Part shown: positions 18,270-26,350 of the stretch, piece after piece
Layout: every line of letters starts with the position of its first letter
Numbering within the stretch: the first letter of the stretch is position 1
Notes under the pieces: generated by a model
What the model saw: the letters and a program-made list of their open reading frames with translations, nothing else
What the model was told of the DNA's origin: nothing
Databases searched by the model: none
Translations under genes and position numbers: made by a program
Assembly (NCBI GenBank): GCA_019359395.1
Contig: JAHHHK010000014.1
Coordinates: 62,001 to 126,000 of the forward strand
Direction: 5' to 3'
DNA length: 64,000 nt
Source of the DNA: Komarekiella atlantica HA4396-MV6
Lineage (GTDB): Bacteria > Cyanobacteriota > Cyanobacteriia > Cyanobacteriales > Nostocaceae

Positions 18270-18490
18270 TATAATCAAAATATTTCAAGTACTGCTGTAC
18301 TTTTGGGTCTATTTTTTAGATGCGTTATTTTACTCAAGGTAAGTAGAAGGGCTTAATTAAATCAAAGCTACTTAATTAAATCAAAGTTAGTAGTAAGCGG
18401 CTCTAGCCCTTGATAACCTTATAGAGAGCGATAAATCGCTCACTACGAACTTGTGAGTATTTAACAATATGGCTTTACTCATCTTTGCTA
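18270..18490. repeat. Intergenic direct and inverted repeats
   Basis: CTTAATTAAATCAAAG occurs twice, 19 bp apart (18352 and 18371). AAGGGCT and AGCCCTT, and GTAGTAAGCG and CGCTCACTAC, form possible stems around it. The region lies between convergent genes and could end transcription from both sides. Confidence 0.5.
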
Positions 18491-18691
18491 TTATACTGAC
18501 AGCCCATTCTGAGTTAAAGCCACCTCAATCTGAGGATAAACTTCTTCATCATATCCTGATTCATCAGTCATCCACTCATCAACTACTTCTATTACTTTTT
18601 CTAAGGAATTATCCTCATTAACTTCTAGTTCAGACAAAGAGGTAATTTGAGATATGGAAGTGCTGTTAAAATTCAGATTACTATTGCCCAT
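18491..18691 (-). CDS. Small acidic hypothetical protein
   Basis: This 66-aa acidic protein ends in [20 protein letters not shown] and [12 protein letters not shown], a C-terminal pattern (W[10 protein letters not shown]) I have seen in short cyanobacterial proteins of unknown role. Its ATG overlaps the 3' end of coaX by 11 bp, so it is probably translated from the coaX transcript. No function is proposed. Confidence 0.6.
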   Translation of the reverse strand: MGNSNLNFNSTSISQITSLSELEVNEDNSLEKVIEVVDEWMTDESGYDEEVYPQIEVALTQNGLSV

Positions 18692-19523
18692 TTTCCATTA
18701 CCATTTTTTGCATTCCCCAAAAAATTAAATTTTGTTCCACAATTAAACGTGCAGCAATTTCAGGATACAAGGCTTGTATATAGTTGATCAATAGAGTGCG
18801 ATCGCCTCCTTTAATTGCAATCTTTCCTTCAGGAAATAAATGCCACCACGCCTCAATAAAATCTTTGATTCCGGCTAATAAAGTGTAAATAACTCCACTT
18901 TGAATTGCCTCTAATGTATTAAGTGCAAAACGTGGGGGAAGAGATGTAATTACTTGCGTTTCTAATTGTGGTAATTGTCCTGTTTTTTGACTGAGAGTTG
19001 CAAACTGTAAGCCTAATCCTGGTAAAATTGCTCCGCCAACTAAACATTGATTAGCATCTGCACCTGTAAAAGTAAGTGCTGTTCCAGCGTCAATAACTAG
19101 CATTGGAAAATCCCAAGTTTTCCCTGCACCCCATAAAGCCAAGGCACGGTCAATTCCCAGTGTGGGATATATTCCCTTCAGCGGTAATTGGTCTAATGTA
19201 ATAACGCGAATATGGGGATACTTTTGCCAAAGCGTTGTTTGTTTGGGAACTACAGAAGCTACAAAGATGGGTAGATAGGAAGATGTTTCTGCAATAATTT
19301 CTCTTTGTTTCCCACTCAGTAAGTTGAGTGGAAAAATTTCTGCTGGTACATCCAGTGTTCGACATTGAGCCATCTGCTGTATGACAGACTCAGGTAAATG
19401 CTCAGTATCCCAAACACACTCCAAAGCTTCGCCAATAAACAACGCCCAATGCAACCGAGAATTCCCAATTTCCAGAGCTAACCAAGGATTTTTTCTGTAT
19501 TCTGGGTGTTTTTGGAGTTTCAC
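18681..19523 (-). CDS. coaX: Type III pantothenate kinase
   Basis: This 280-aa ASKHA-fold kinase phosphorylates pantothenate, the first step of coenzyme A synthesis. Visible motifs are the phosphate loop [13 protein letters not shown] near residue 16, [25 protein letters not shown] and [11 protein letters not shown]. The first motif is normally DxGN; here Glu stands in place of the catalytic-region Asp. The N-terminus is longer than in the shortest homologues. An acidic small gene overlaps its 3' end. Confidence 0.92.
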   Translation of the reverse strand: MKLQKHPEYRKNPWLALEIGNSRLHWALFIGEALECVWDTEHLPESVIQQMAQCRTLDVPAEIFPLNLLSGKQREIIAETSSYLPIFVASVVPKQTTLWQKYPHIRVITLDQLPLKGIYPTLGIDRALALWGAGKTWDFPMLVIDAGTALTFTGADANQCLVGGAILPGLGLQFATLSQKTGQLPQLETQVITSLPPRFALNTLEAIQSGVIYTLLAGIKDFIEAWWHLFPEGKIAIKGGDRTLLINYIQALYPEIAARLIVEQNLIFWGMQKMVMENGQ

Positions 19524-19632
19524 ACTTTTAATTTTTTTAAGTCAGCCATAGGTTTTTTAATAAAATTTAACATTCCCGACGTGTAACAATAAAATCAGAG
19601 GAATAAATACTCAATTTGTCAAGGAGGGAGTT

Positions 19633-21357
19633 ATGGTAGCGCTCACCGAAAAAACTGAAAAACGGCTCACCATACAGACTGTAGAAATCGCTCAAGATAC
19701 GACGGCAATTCGCTCTTTAGACTGGGATCGCGATCGCTTCGATATTGAGTTTGGTCTGCAAAACGGTACTACTTACAACTCGTTTCTCATCCGAGGCGAG
19801 CAAACTGCCTTAGTTGATACCTCCCACGAAAAGTTTCGTCAACTATATTTTGATACGCTCACCGGGCTAATTGACCCAAAAGAGATTGATTATTTGATCA
19901 TTAGTCACACCGAGCCAGACCACAGCGGCCTAGTTAAAGATATGCTGCAACTGGCTCCAGAAATCACCGTTGTTGGCTCTAAAGTGGCGATTCAGTTTCT
20001 TGAGGATTTGGTACATCAACCATTTAAGCGGCGGATTGTGAAAAATGGCGATCGCTTAGATTTAGGTAATGGTCACGAATTTGAATTTGTAATTGCGCCA
20101 AATTTACATTGGCCAGACACCATCTTCAGCTTTGACCACAAAACCCAAATTCTCTACACCTGCGATGCTTTTGGGTTGCACTATTGCTCAGATAGCACAT
20201 TTGACGAAGATTTGGCAGCTATTGAAGCAGATTTTAAATATTATTACGAGTGCTTGATGGGGCCAAATGCGCGGTCAGTTTTGTCTGCCCTCAAGCGGAT
20301 GGGAGAACTGAAAACCATTGGCATGATTGCCACAGGTCACGGCCCATTATTATCTCACAATGTTGAGGAACTAACTGGACGTTACCGCAGTTGGAGCCAA
20401 AACCAAACCAAGGCAGAAACAGCAGTTGGGATATTTTACGTTTCCGAATATGGGTATAGCGATCGCCTAGCTCAAGCAATTGCCAACGGTATCAGTAAAA
20501 CTGGTGTCGCTGTGGAAATTGTGGACTTGGGATCAGACGTAGATTTACAAGAGTTGCGGGAACTCGTTAGCCGTTGTACAGGACTTGTGGTTGGCACGCC
20601 TCCGGCTTCTGGTGCTGCTAGCATCCAAGCTGCACTCAGCACAGTTTTAGGATCTGCCAAAGAAAAGCAAGCCATAGGCGTATTTGAAACTGGCGGTGGC
20701 GATGATGAGCCAATAGATCCGTTACTGAGTAAATTCCGCAATCTGGGTTTAACAACAGTTTTCCCAGCGATTCGGATTAAACAAACACCTACAGAAAACA
20801 CCTACAAGCTGTGTGAAGAAGCGGGTACAGACTTAGGTCAATGGCTTGGACGCGATCGCAGTATCAAAGCGATGAAATCCCTAGATGCTGACCTAGATAA
20901 AGCATTAGGTAGACTCAGCGGCGGACTATATATCATCACCGCCAAAAAAGGCGATGTCTCCAGTGCGATGTTAGCCTCTTGGGTGAGTCAAGCTAGCTTC
21001 AAACCGCTGGGATTCTCCATTGCAGTAGCCAAAGACAGAGCCATCGAATCACTGATGCAAGTAGGCGATCGCTTTGTCCTCAACGTTTTGGAAGAAGCCA
21101 ATTACCAAAAACTCATGAAGCACTTTTTGAAGCGATTCACCCCTGGTGCTGATCGTTTTGAAGGTGTGAAAACTCAGCCAGCCGAAAATGGTGCTCCCAT
21201 CCTCACCGACGCCCTCGCATACATGGAGTGCGAAGTCATCAGTAGAATGGACTGCGGCGACCACTGGGCAGTATACAGCACCGTCTACGCCGGACGAGTT
21301 TCTAAGCCGGATGCACTGACAGCAGTTCACCATCGCAAAGTTGGTAATCATTATTAG
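19633..21357 (+). CDS. flv3: Flavodiiron protein Flv3
   Basis: This 574-aa A-type flavoprotein reduces O2 to water with photosynthetic electrons. Order: metallo-beta-lactamase-like diiron domain (1-250), flavodoxin domain (about 260-400, FYVSEYGYSDRLA), flavin reductase domain (about 430-574). The iron ligands H-x-E-x-DH are intact (HTEPDH, residues 92-97), as in Flv3/Flv4 and unlike Flv1/Flv2. The N-terminal IRSLDWDRDRFDIEFGLQNGTTYN matches Flv3. AAGGAGGG precedes the ATG. With flv1 directly downstream and no gene between, it resembles the flv3B-flv1B pair active in heterocysts. Confidence 0.93.
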   Translation: MVALTEKTEKRLTIQTVEIAQDTTAIRSLDWDRDRFDIEFGLQNGTTYNSFLIRGEQTALVDTSHEKFRQLYFDTLTGLIDPKEIDYLIISHTEPDHSGLVKDMLQLAPEITVVGSKVAIQFLEDLVHQPFKRRIVKNGDRLDLGNGHEFEFVIAPNLHWPDTIFSFDHKTQILYTCDAFGLHYCSDSTFDEDLAAIEADFKYYYECLMGPNARSVLSALKRMGELKTIGMIATGHGPLLSHNVEELTGRYRSWSQNQTKAETAVGIFYVSEYGYSDRLAQAIANGISKTGVAVEIVDLGSDVDLQELRELVSRCTGLVVGTPPASGAASIQAALSTVLGSAKEKQAIGVFETGGGDDEPIDPLLSKFRNLGLTTVFPAIRIKQTPTENTYKLCEEAGTDLGQWLGRDRSIKAMKSLDADLDKALGRLSGGLYIITAKKGDVSSAMLASWVSQASFKPLGFSIAVAKDRAIESLMQVGDRFVLNVLEEANYQKLMKHFLKRFTPGADRFEGVKTQPAENGAPILTDALAYMECEVISRMDCGDHWAVYSTVYAGRVSKPDALTAVHHRKVGNHY

Positions 21358-21385
21358 GGATTGGTGATTGGACATCAGGAATTGG

Positions 21386-21600
21386 GGAAAGGGAAAGGGG
21401 TAAGGGGGAAAGGGAAAAAACCATCCCCTTACCCTCTCTTACAAAGTTCTGAGCGGAGGAAGCCTCTCTTACAAAGTTCTGATCGGAGGAAACCTCCGCT
21501 CAGACTTTGCGCTCCGATCAGACTTTGCGCTTTAACCTTTTCCCCGTCTTCAGAGTCCCCAGTCCCCAATCCCCAATCCTCAGTCCCCAATCCCCAATCA
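21386..21600. repeat. Composite repeat between flv3 and flv1
   Basis: The gap contains a G-rich block (GGGGAAAGGGAAAGGGGTAA), two copies of CTCTTACAAAGTTCTGA followed by hairpin halves (GGAGGAAACCTCC) and AGACTTTGCGCTCCGATCAG, then TTTAACCTTTTCCCC and STRR units (CAGTCCCCAATCCCCAATC). The last unit ends 3-5 bp before the flv1 ATG and replaces the usual ribosome-binding region. Confidence 0.85.
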
Positions 21601-21604
21601 AGCC

Positions 21605-23314
21605 ATGTCAACAAAACCTCGTGACGTTCAAGTTTATCCAATTGCTACAGATACAAGAGTACTGCGATCGCGCAGTTGGTCAAGGCTCAGGTTTGAAATT
21701 GAATATGCTCTTGCCAAGGGTACAACTGCCAATTCTTATTTAATAGAAGGCGATAAAACTGCCATCATTGATCCTCCAGGGGAAACGTTTACGCAAATTT
21801 ATTTAGAAGCTTTGCAGCAGCGTTTCGATGTCACAAAGCTGGATTATGTAATTTTGGGTCACGTCAATCCCAACCGCGCTGAAACTTTAAAAGCTTTACT
21901 AGAAATTGCTCCTCAAATCACTTTTGTGTGTTCTAATCCAGGGGCAAAAAATTTGCGCGGAGCGTTGGAAAACCCCGATTTGCCAATTATCGTGATGCGA
22001 GGGGAAGAAACTCTAGATTTAGGTCAGGGGCACTATCTGCAATTTATTCCCACCCCTAACCCCCGCTATGCAGATCAGCTTTGCACCTACGACCCGCAAA
22101 CAGAAATTCTCTACTCAGATAAGCTATTTGGGGCGCATGTTTGCGGCGATCAGGTTTTTGACGAAGGTTGGGAAATCTATAACGAAGATCGGCGCTATTA
22201 TTTTGATTGCTTGATGGCTCCCCATGCCCGTCAAATTGAAACAGCGCTGGAAAAACTAGCCGATTTTCCCGTGAGAATGTATGCCACCGGACACGGCCCT
22301 TTGGTGCGTTATAGCTTAATCGACCTCACCAAAGCTTACCGAGAGTGGAGCCAACAACAAACATCTGCTGACTTGACAGTAGCGCTAATTTATGCATCAG
22401 CCTATGGGAATACTGCAACTTTAGCCCAGGCGATCGCTCGTGGCATCACAAAAGCTGGCGTCGCTGTAGAATCGATTAACTGCGAATTTACCGATCCTGA
22501 AGATATCCGCGCAGCTATCGAAAAATCTGCTGGCTTTGTCATCGGTTCCCCCACCCTCGGCGGACATGCACCCACGCCAGTACAAACAGCTTTGGGAATT
22601 GTCTTATCTACCGCCACTAACAATCAACTCGCTGGTGTGTTTGGTTCCTTTGGCTGGAGTGGTGAAGCAGTTGATTTAATTGAAAGCAAACTTAAAGATG
22701 CTGGCTATCGATTTGGTTTTGACACTATCCGAGTGAAGTTCAAACCCGACGATGCGACACTGCAATTGTGCGAAGAAGCCGGAACCGACTTTGCTCAAGC
22801 ACTGAAGAAAGCTAGAAAAGTGCGATCGCAAAGTGTTCCTGCCACTACTGTAGAACAAGCAGTTGGTCGAATTGTCGGTTCTCTTTGCGTTCTCACTGCC
22901 AAAGAAGGCGATAGATCTAGTGCCATGTTAGCCTCCTGGGTATCTCAAGCCAGCTTTAGTCCCCCTGGTTTAACCATCGCCGTTGCTAAAGACCGCGCCG
23001 TAGAAACTCTGACACACTCAGGAAACAAATTTGTCCTCAACATCCTCAAGGAAGGCAATCACTTAGGTTTGATGAAGCACTTTCTCAAGCCTTTCGGCCC
23101 AGCACAAGACCGATTTGCTGGTGTTGCTGCTGAAGAAACTGAAAATGGCTCTCCTGTCCTTACAGATGCTCTGGCATACTTGGAATGTTCTGTACAAAAT
23201 CGCATGGAATCCGGTGATCATTGGCTGGTTTATGCAACTGTCGAGAATGGCAAAGTTTTAAATCAAGATGGTGTCACCGCCGTGCATCATCGCAAGTCAG
23301 GAACTCATTATTAA
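21605..23314 (+). CDS. flv1: Flavodiiron protein Flv1
   Basis: This 569-aa protein is the partner of Flv3 in light-driven oxygen reduction. It has the same three domains, but the first diiron motif is HVNPNR (residues 86-91) in place of HxExDH, the altered ligand set that is a mark of Flv1/Flv2. LRSRSWSRLRFEIEYALAKGTTANSYLI matches Flv1. The flavodoxin (LIYASAYGNTATLAQ) and flavin reductase domains are intact. It follows flv3 after 247 bp of repeats, with no Shine-Dalgarno sequence in front of its ATG. Confidence 0.92.
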   Translation: MSTKPRDVQVYPIATDTRVLRSRSWSRLRFEIEYALAKGTTANSYLIEGDKTAIIDPPGETFTQIYLEALQQRFDVTKLDYVILGHVNPNRAETLKALLEIAPQITFVCSNPGAKNLRGALENPDLPIIVMRGEETLDLGQGHYLQFIPTPNPRYADQLCTYDPQTEILYSDKLFGAHVCGDQVFDEGWEIYNEDRRYYFDCLMAPHARQIETALEKLADFPVRMYATGHGPLVRYSLIDLTKAYREWSQQQTSADLTVALIYASAYGNTATLAQAIARGITKAGVAVESINCEFTDPEDIRAAIEKSAGFVIGSPTLGGHAPTPVQTALGIVLSTATNNQLAGVFGSFGWSGEAVDLIESKLKDAGYRFGFDTIRVKFKPDDATLQLCEEAGTDFAQALKKARKVRSQSVPATTVEQAVGRIVGSLCVLTAKEGDRSSAMLASWVSQASFSPPGLTIAVAKDRAVETLTHSGNKFVLNILKEGNHLGLMKHFLKPFGPAQDRFAGVAAEETENGSPVLTDALAYLECSVQNRMESGDHWLVYATVENGKVLNQDGVTAVHHRKSGTHY

Positions 23315-23439
23315 TTGGGCATGGGGCACTTGTACTGAGCGACTCGTTGGCGCAGCCTCTCGTAGAGAAGTATTGGGCATTGGGGATTGGGAATAGAAAA
23401 TTCTTTTCCAGTCTCTAGAAATGAAGTTTAGACATTTTG

Positions 23440-23645
23440 GCGTTTCGAGTTCCGAACACGAAGTTCCGAGTTCTGAACACGAAGTTCCGAGTTCCGAACA
23501 CGAAGTTCCGAGTTCTGAACACGAAGTTCCGAGTTCCGAACACGAAGTTCCGAGTTCTGAACACGAAGTTCCGAGTTCTGAACACAAAGTTCCGAGTTCC
23601 GAGCACAAAGTTCCGAGTTCCGAACACGAAGTTCCGAGTTCCGAG
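23440..23645. repeat. 21-bp tandem repeat (minisatellite)
   Basis: About nine to ten copies of a 21-bp unit made of three 7-mers: GTTCCGA, GTTCCGA or GTTCTGA, and ACACGAA (some ACACAAA). Alternate copies carry the C/T change in turn. The period of 21 keeps every frame open on both strands, so the repetitive frames here are not evidence of a gene. It lies just after flv1. Confidence 0.92.
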
Positions 23646-23703
23646 GTAAAAAGTAGAAGTTTTGAGAGCGATCGCATCTGCTTAAAACTAGTCAAGAAAG
23701 CAG

Positions 23704-23730
23704 GGTGGGTAATGAATGCCCACCTTTTTT
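23704..23730 (+). terminator. Rho-independent terminator
   Basis: GGTGGG and CCCACC form a 6-bp stem with a 9-nt loop, followed by six T. It is the first terminator-like structure after flv1 and the minisatellite. Confidence 0.6.
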
Positions 23731-23770
23731 GCTTAGGGTAGTATAAAGTTAGTTTCTGAGAAACAAGACA

Positions 23771-23801
23771 AGATCCCCGACTTCTGAGAAGTCGGGGATC
23801 T
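23771..23801. repeat. Palindromic repeat, GATCCCCGACTTCT family
   Basis: AGATCCCCGACTTCT and AGAAGTCGGGGATCT form a 15-bp perfect stem around a single G. A related, less perfect copy is at 60125-60159. Confidence 0.85.
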
Positions 23802-23827
23802 GCGGGTTGCAGAGTAGCCCAATTGAA

Positions 23828-23959
23828 CTGCGCTTGGGTTGGCTAATCAATCCTCAAGAGCAACAGGTAAAAATTTATCGACCAGGACAGTCTGTAGAGG
23901 TAGTTGCGATACCAACACTACTCTCTGGAGAAGAAATGTTACCTGAGTTTGAGTTATAA
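23828..23959 (+). pseudogene. Uma2-family endonuclease, C-terminal remnant
   Basis: Reading from 23828 gives LRLGWLINPQEQQVKIYRPG and then QSVEVVAIPTLLSGEEMLPE-FEL-stop. This is the conserved end of Uma2/DUF820 proteins (GWLINPxxxxVxIYRPG and LSGExxLPxFxL), a restriction-endonuclease-like family abundant in cyanobacteria. The N-terminal two-thirds are missing; the hairpin repeat and minisatellite occupy the place where they should be. Confidence 0.75.
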
Positions 23960-24180
23960 GTGTAATTGCTGGCGAGAAACTCACTCTTCACTCTGTTTTT
24001 TCATAGCCAACGCAGTAAATAATTATCTATCTCATGCAGTATTTACTACTAATTAGCTTCAACCTTCCTAAAGAACTGAGTAGAACTTGTTACACGACGT
24101 ATATCCTAGGGTTCTATTTTCTTTTTAATAAATTCTTTAGCCTAATTGTAGAGTTCATTTAAGCATAGGGAAAAAATTGT

Positions 24181-24756
24181 ATGACAACTAATGTTTCTGA
24201 TGACGTTAACATCAAAAAAAATATTAATGGATCGCTAATAACTGGCATTATCCTGATTATTTTTGGGATTATTGCGATCGCAATCCCTACTATTTCAACG
24301 ATTTTTGCTGAGACTTGGTTTGCTATAATTCTGATCTCTTCAGGATTTGCCAAACTAGTTTACGCTACTCAAACACGCGATCGCGGAGGTTTCGTTTGGA
24401 AGCTTTTATTGAGCGGACTTTATATTGCAACAGGTGTGATGCTCTTTGTTTACCCAAAAACAGGTATCCTGACGCTGACTCTGTTGTTAGGTAGCTTTTT
24501 ACTGACTGAAGGTACATTTGAGCTGATCCTCGCATTCCGGTTGCGTCCGCAACAAAACTGGACTTGGGTACTTGGTGATGGCATCATTACTCTAATATTG
24601 GGCGCAATGATTTGGTTCCAATGGCCCTTCAATGCACCCTGGATTCTTGGCACACTAGTAGGTGTCAGCGTTCTCTTCACTGGCGTTTCGCGCGTGATGC
24701 TGTCACTAAATGCACGTTCTTTCTTGAAGCAATCAGACACCACTGCAAGCGCTTAA
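24181..24756 (+). CDS. HdeD/DUF308 family membrane protein
   Basis: This 191-aa protein has about six membrane helices in three pairs, the pattern of HdeD. Examples are LITGIILIIFGIIAIAIP, LLSGLYIATGVMLFVYP, LTLLLGSFLLTEGTFELILAF and GIITLILGAMIWFQWP. HdeD in enterobacteria is linked to acid resistance; the role in cyanobacteria is not known. The C-terminus is short and hydrophilic. A GTAGAGAC-type hairpin repeat follows the gene. Confidence 0.82.
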   Translation: MTTNVSDDVNIKKNINGSLITGIILIIFGIIAIAIPTISTIFAETWFAIILISSGFAKLVYATQTRDRGGFVWKLLLSGLYIATGVMLFVYPKTGILTLTLLLGSFLLTEGTFELILAFRLRPQQNWTWVLGDGIITLILGAMIWFQWPFNAPWILGTLVGVSVLFTGVSRVMLSLNARSFLKQSDTTASA

Positions 24757-24775
24757 AGTCTTGTAATTTGCTCTA

Positions 24776-24803
24776 GTAGAGACTTTACATGGAACGTCTC
24801 TAC
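24776..24803. repeat. GTAGAGAC hairpin repeat, copy 1
   Basis: GTAGAGACTTTACATGGAAC followed by GTCTCTAC: an imperfect hairpin 3' of the HdeD-like gene. It belongs to the family seen at 54763, 56995 and 58599. Confidence 0.7.
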
Positions 24804-24827
24804 TAGGATTTCAGTTAACGCATAATT

Positions 24828-25187
24828 ATTCTAGAGATGCTTATTCCCTCTACGACTTACGCAAAAAACCTCTCAAAATCTCATTTCTCCGTGACCTCTG
24901 TCTTGAGAAGTTCTGATGCCTGTCTTGAAAAGTTTCCTACGGCGGGAAACCCGCCTACAGAACTTTTCGCTGCGGCGGGCTGCACCAACGGATAGCGCAG
25001 CGTAAAGCCTGCGGCATGGCTACGCTTAGAGCGAGTCTTGCCTACGGCACGCTTTGCGAACGAGCGTCGGAAACCTCCGCTCAGACTTCTCGCTGTGCCT
25101 CTGTGGTAGCCTACGGCAAGCCGCTCCGCGTCTACGATTTTCCGTAACCCATGCGTAAGTCCTGTATTCTAAAGATGCTTATTCCCT
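24828..25187. mobile_element. MITE-like element with flanking direct repeats
   Basis: An element of about 308 bp (24854-25161) is bounded by the inverted ends GACTTACGCA and TGCGTAAGTC. It is flanked by 22-bp direct copies of ATTCTARAGATGCTTATTCC(CT) at 24828-24849 and 25166-25187, with one mismatch. Inside are palindromic modules (GAAAAGTTTCCTACGGCGGG, CCTACGGCAAGCCGCTCCGC) seen elsewhere in the window. It encodes no transposase. The right flanking copy overlaps the stop codon of the bilin lyase gene. Confidence 0.7.
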
Positions 25188-25740
25188 ATTCCCTGCTATC
25201 AATCTCAATTCTCTTTTCTAAATACTGCCCAATCATCAACTGTTCTCCAGCGCGAGAAATAATCGTTTGTCTCGTCCGGTATTTGCTGCCAACTAATTTT
25301 AACTCTTCCTCAAACACTGAACCGTTGTACTCGGTTCGCAAACATAGAGTTTTGGGGTTGGAGAAATAATATCTAGCTGTGACTGGTTTGGATGTGGCAA
25401 AACCGCGATCGCGATATAAAATATTTCCCAAAGCACCAAACAATGTAGAACCCTTCGACTCCTTCCTTGGTTTGAGCAAATCTGTACTTTCCCAAATAAC
25501 TTCTGCACCACATTGCAAACTTGCTGAATCGGCTAAATCGTGCATCTGAGCAAGCTGTTGCAATTTATCACACCCCTGTTCTAAAAACCGGATGGTGATT
25601 ATACTCTCCATCTCTTTGGTTTCTCCTTCCGGTAAGGTGTAGTAGCGCCGTTCCGAACGCCATTTCCCTGCTGATTCCTGGAAAAATTCCGCAATCTGCG
25701 ATCGCTCAGCGGTTTGTGCAATTTGTAGTGGTGATATCAC
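25186..25740 (-). CDS. Phycobiliprotein lyase, CpcS/CpeS family
   Basis: This 184-aa lipocalin-like protein has the family N-terminus EFFQESAGKWRSERRYYTL and a later beta-rich region (RYYFSNPKTLCLRTEYNGSVFEEELKLV). CpcS/CpeS/CpcU lyases attach phycocyanobilin or phycoerythrobilin to Cys82-type sites of phycobiliproteins. Which subtype this is cannot be decided by eye. It starts with GTG, supported by GAGGAG eight bases upstream. The last codon and stop overlap the direct repeat that flanks the MITE-like element. Confidence 0.82.
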   Translation of the reverse strand: MISPLQIAQTAERSQIAEFFQESAGKWRSERRYYTLPEGETKEMESIITIRFLEQGCDKLQQLAQMHDLADSASLQCGAEVIWESTDLLKPRKESKGSTLFGALGNILYRDRGFATSKPVTARYYFSNPKTLCLRTEYNGSVFEEELKLVGSKYRTRQTIISRAGEQLMIGQYLEKRIEIDSRE

Positions 25741-26350
25741 TCGTAATTCTCCTCACCTAAAGTAAATAGAAGTCTGGCAAAAGTTAATTGCTCTAGTTGT
25801 TGTGAAATATATCAGCCTGTTCTTTGCCATATATGCAAGGGGCCGAAGAAAAAATTGGGTTTATCTACATTATGACGCTGAAAAAGCAATTTATCTTTAA
25901 TATTCTTAATATATTACTTGAGCAGCGAAAATCACTAGTCTTTTTGCTATACTAAATATGAGTATCTAAAAACAAATATAACTATTTGATACTACCTATA
26001 TTAAAAGTCAAGACATAAAAGTCTCATATCTTTAGGTATTACAGGTCTTCTCCTAGGGGTAGATGCCAAGAAAGTAAAAGATATTTATACTAAGTTAATA
26101 ATTACAACGTCTGCAAGAAGATTGTTTACCTCCGCGTAAGCACTACAGTAGTGACATTTTTTTGAGTTTTAAAAAAATAGTAATTTCTGGTACAGAAAAT
26201 TTAGGAGATATAATCGTGGAACTTTTGTTTTCCATTAATTGTATCTTGTAGAATTGCTTGCTCAGAATTACTTGGTAATACACGGCTGTATAACCCAGAA
26301 ACTCCCCAACGGCTGTATAACCCAGAAACTCCCCAATAGGAGAAAAGTAA
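25741..26350. promoter_or_regulatory. Intergenic region with 27-bp tandem duplication
   Basis: This AT-rich region of 610 bp separates the bilin lyase gene (minus) from the RND operon (plus). At 26283-26309 and 26310-26336 an exact 27-bp unit starting CGGCTGTATAACCCAGAAAC is repeated head to tail. It ends 14 bp before the efflux start codon, so the repeated stretch lies in the 5' leader. AGGAGAAAAGTAA follows as ribosome site. No gene is seen. Confidence 0.65.

Noticed and set aside
23440-23645. CRISPR array
   Set aside because: The repeats are contiguous 21-bp units with no unique spacers, and no cas genes are in the window.
23421-23741. Long open frames on both strands reading repeated SSEHEVP or similar 7-residue units
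   Set aside because: They are a by-product of a 21-bp tandem repeat with no stop in any frame; no start signal or conserved protein features.
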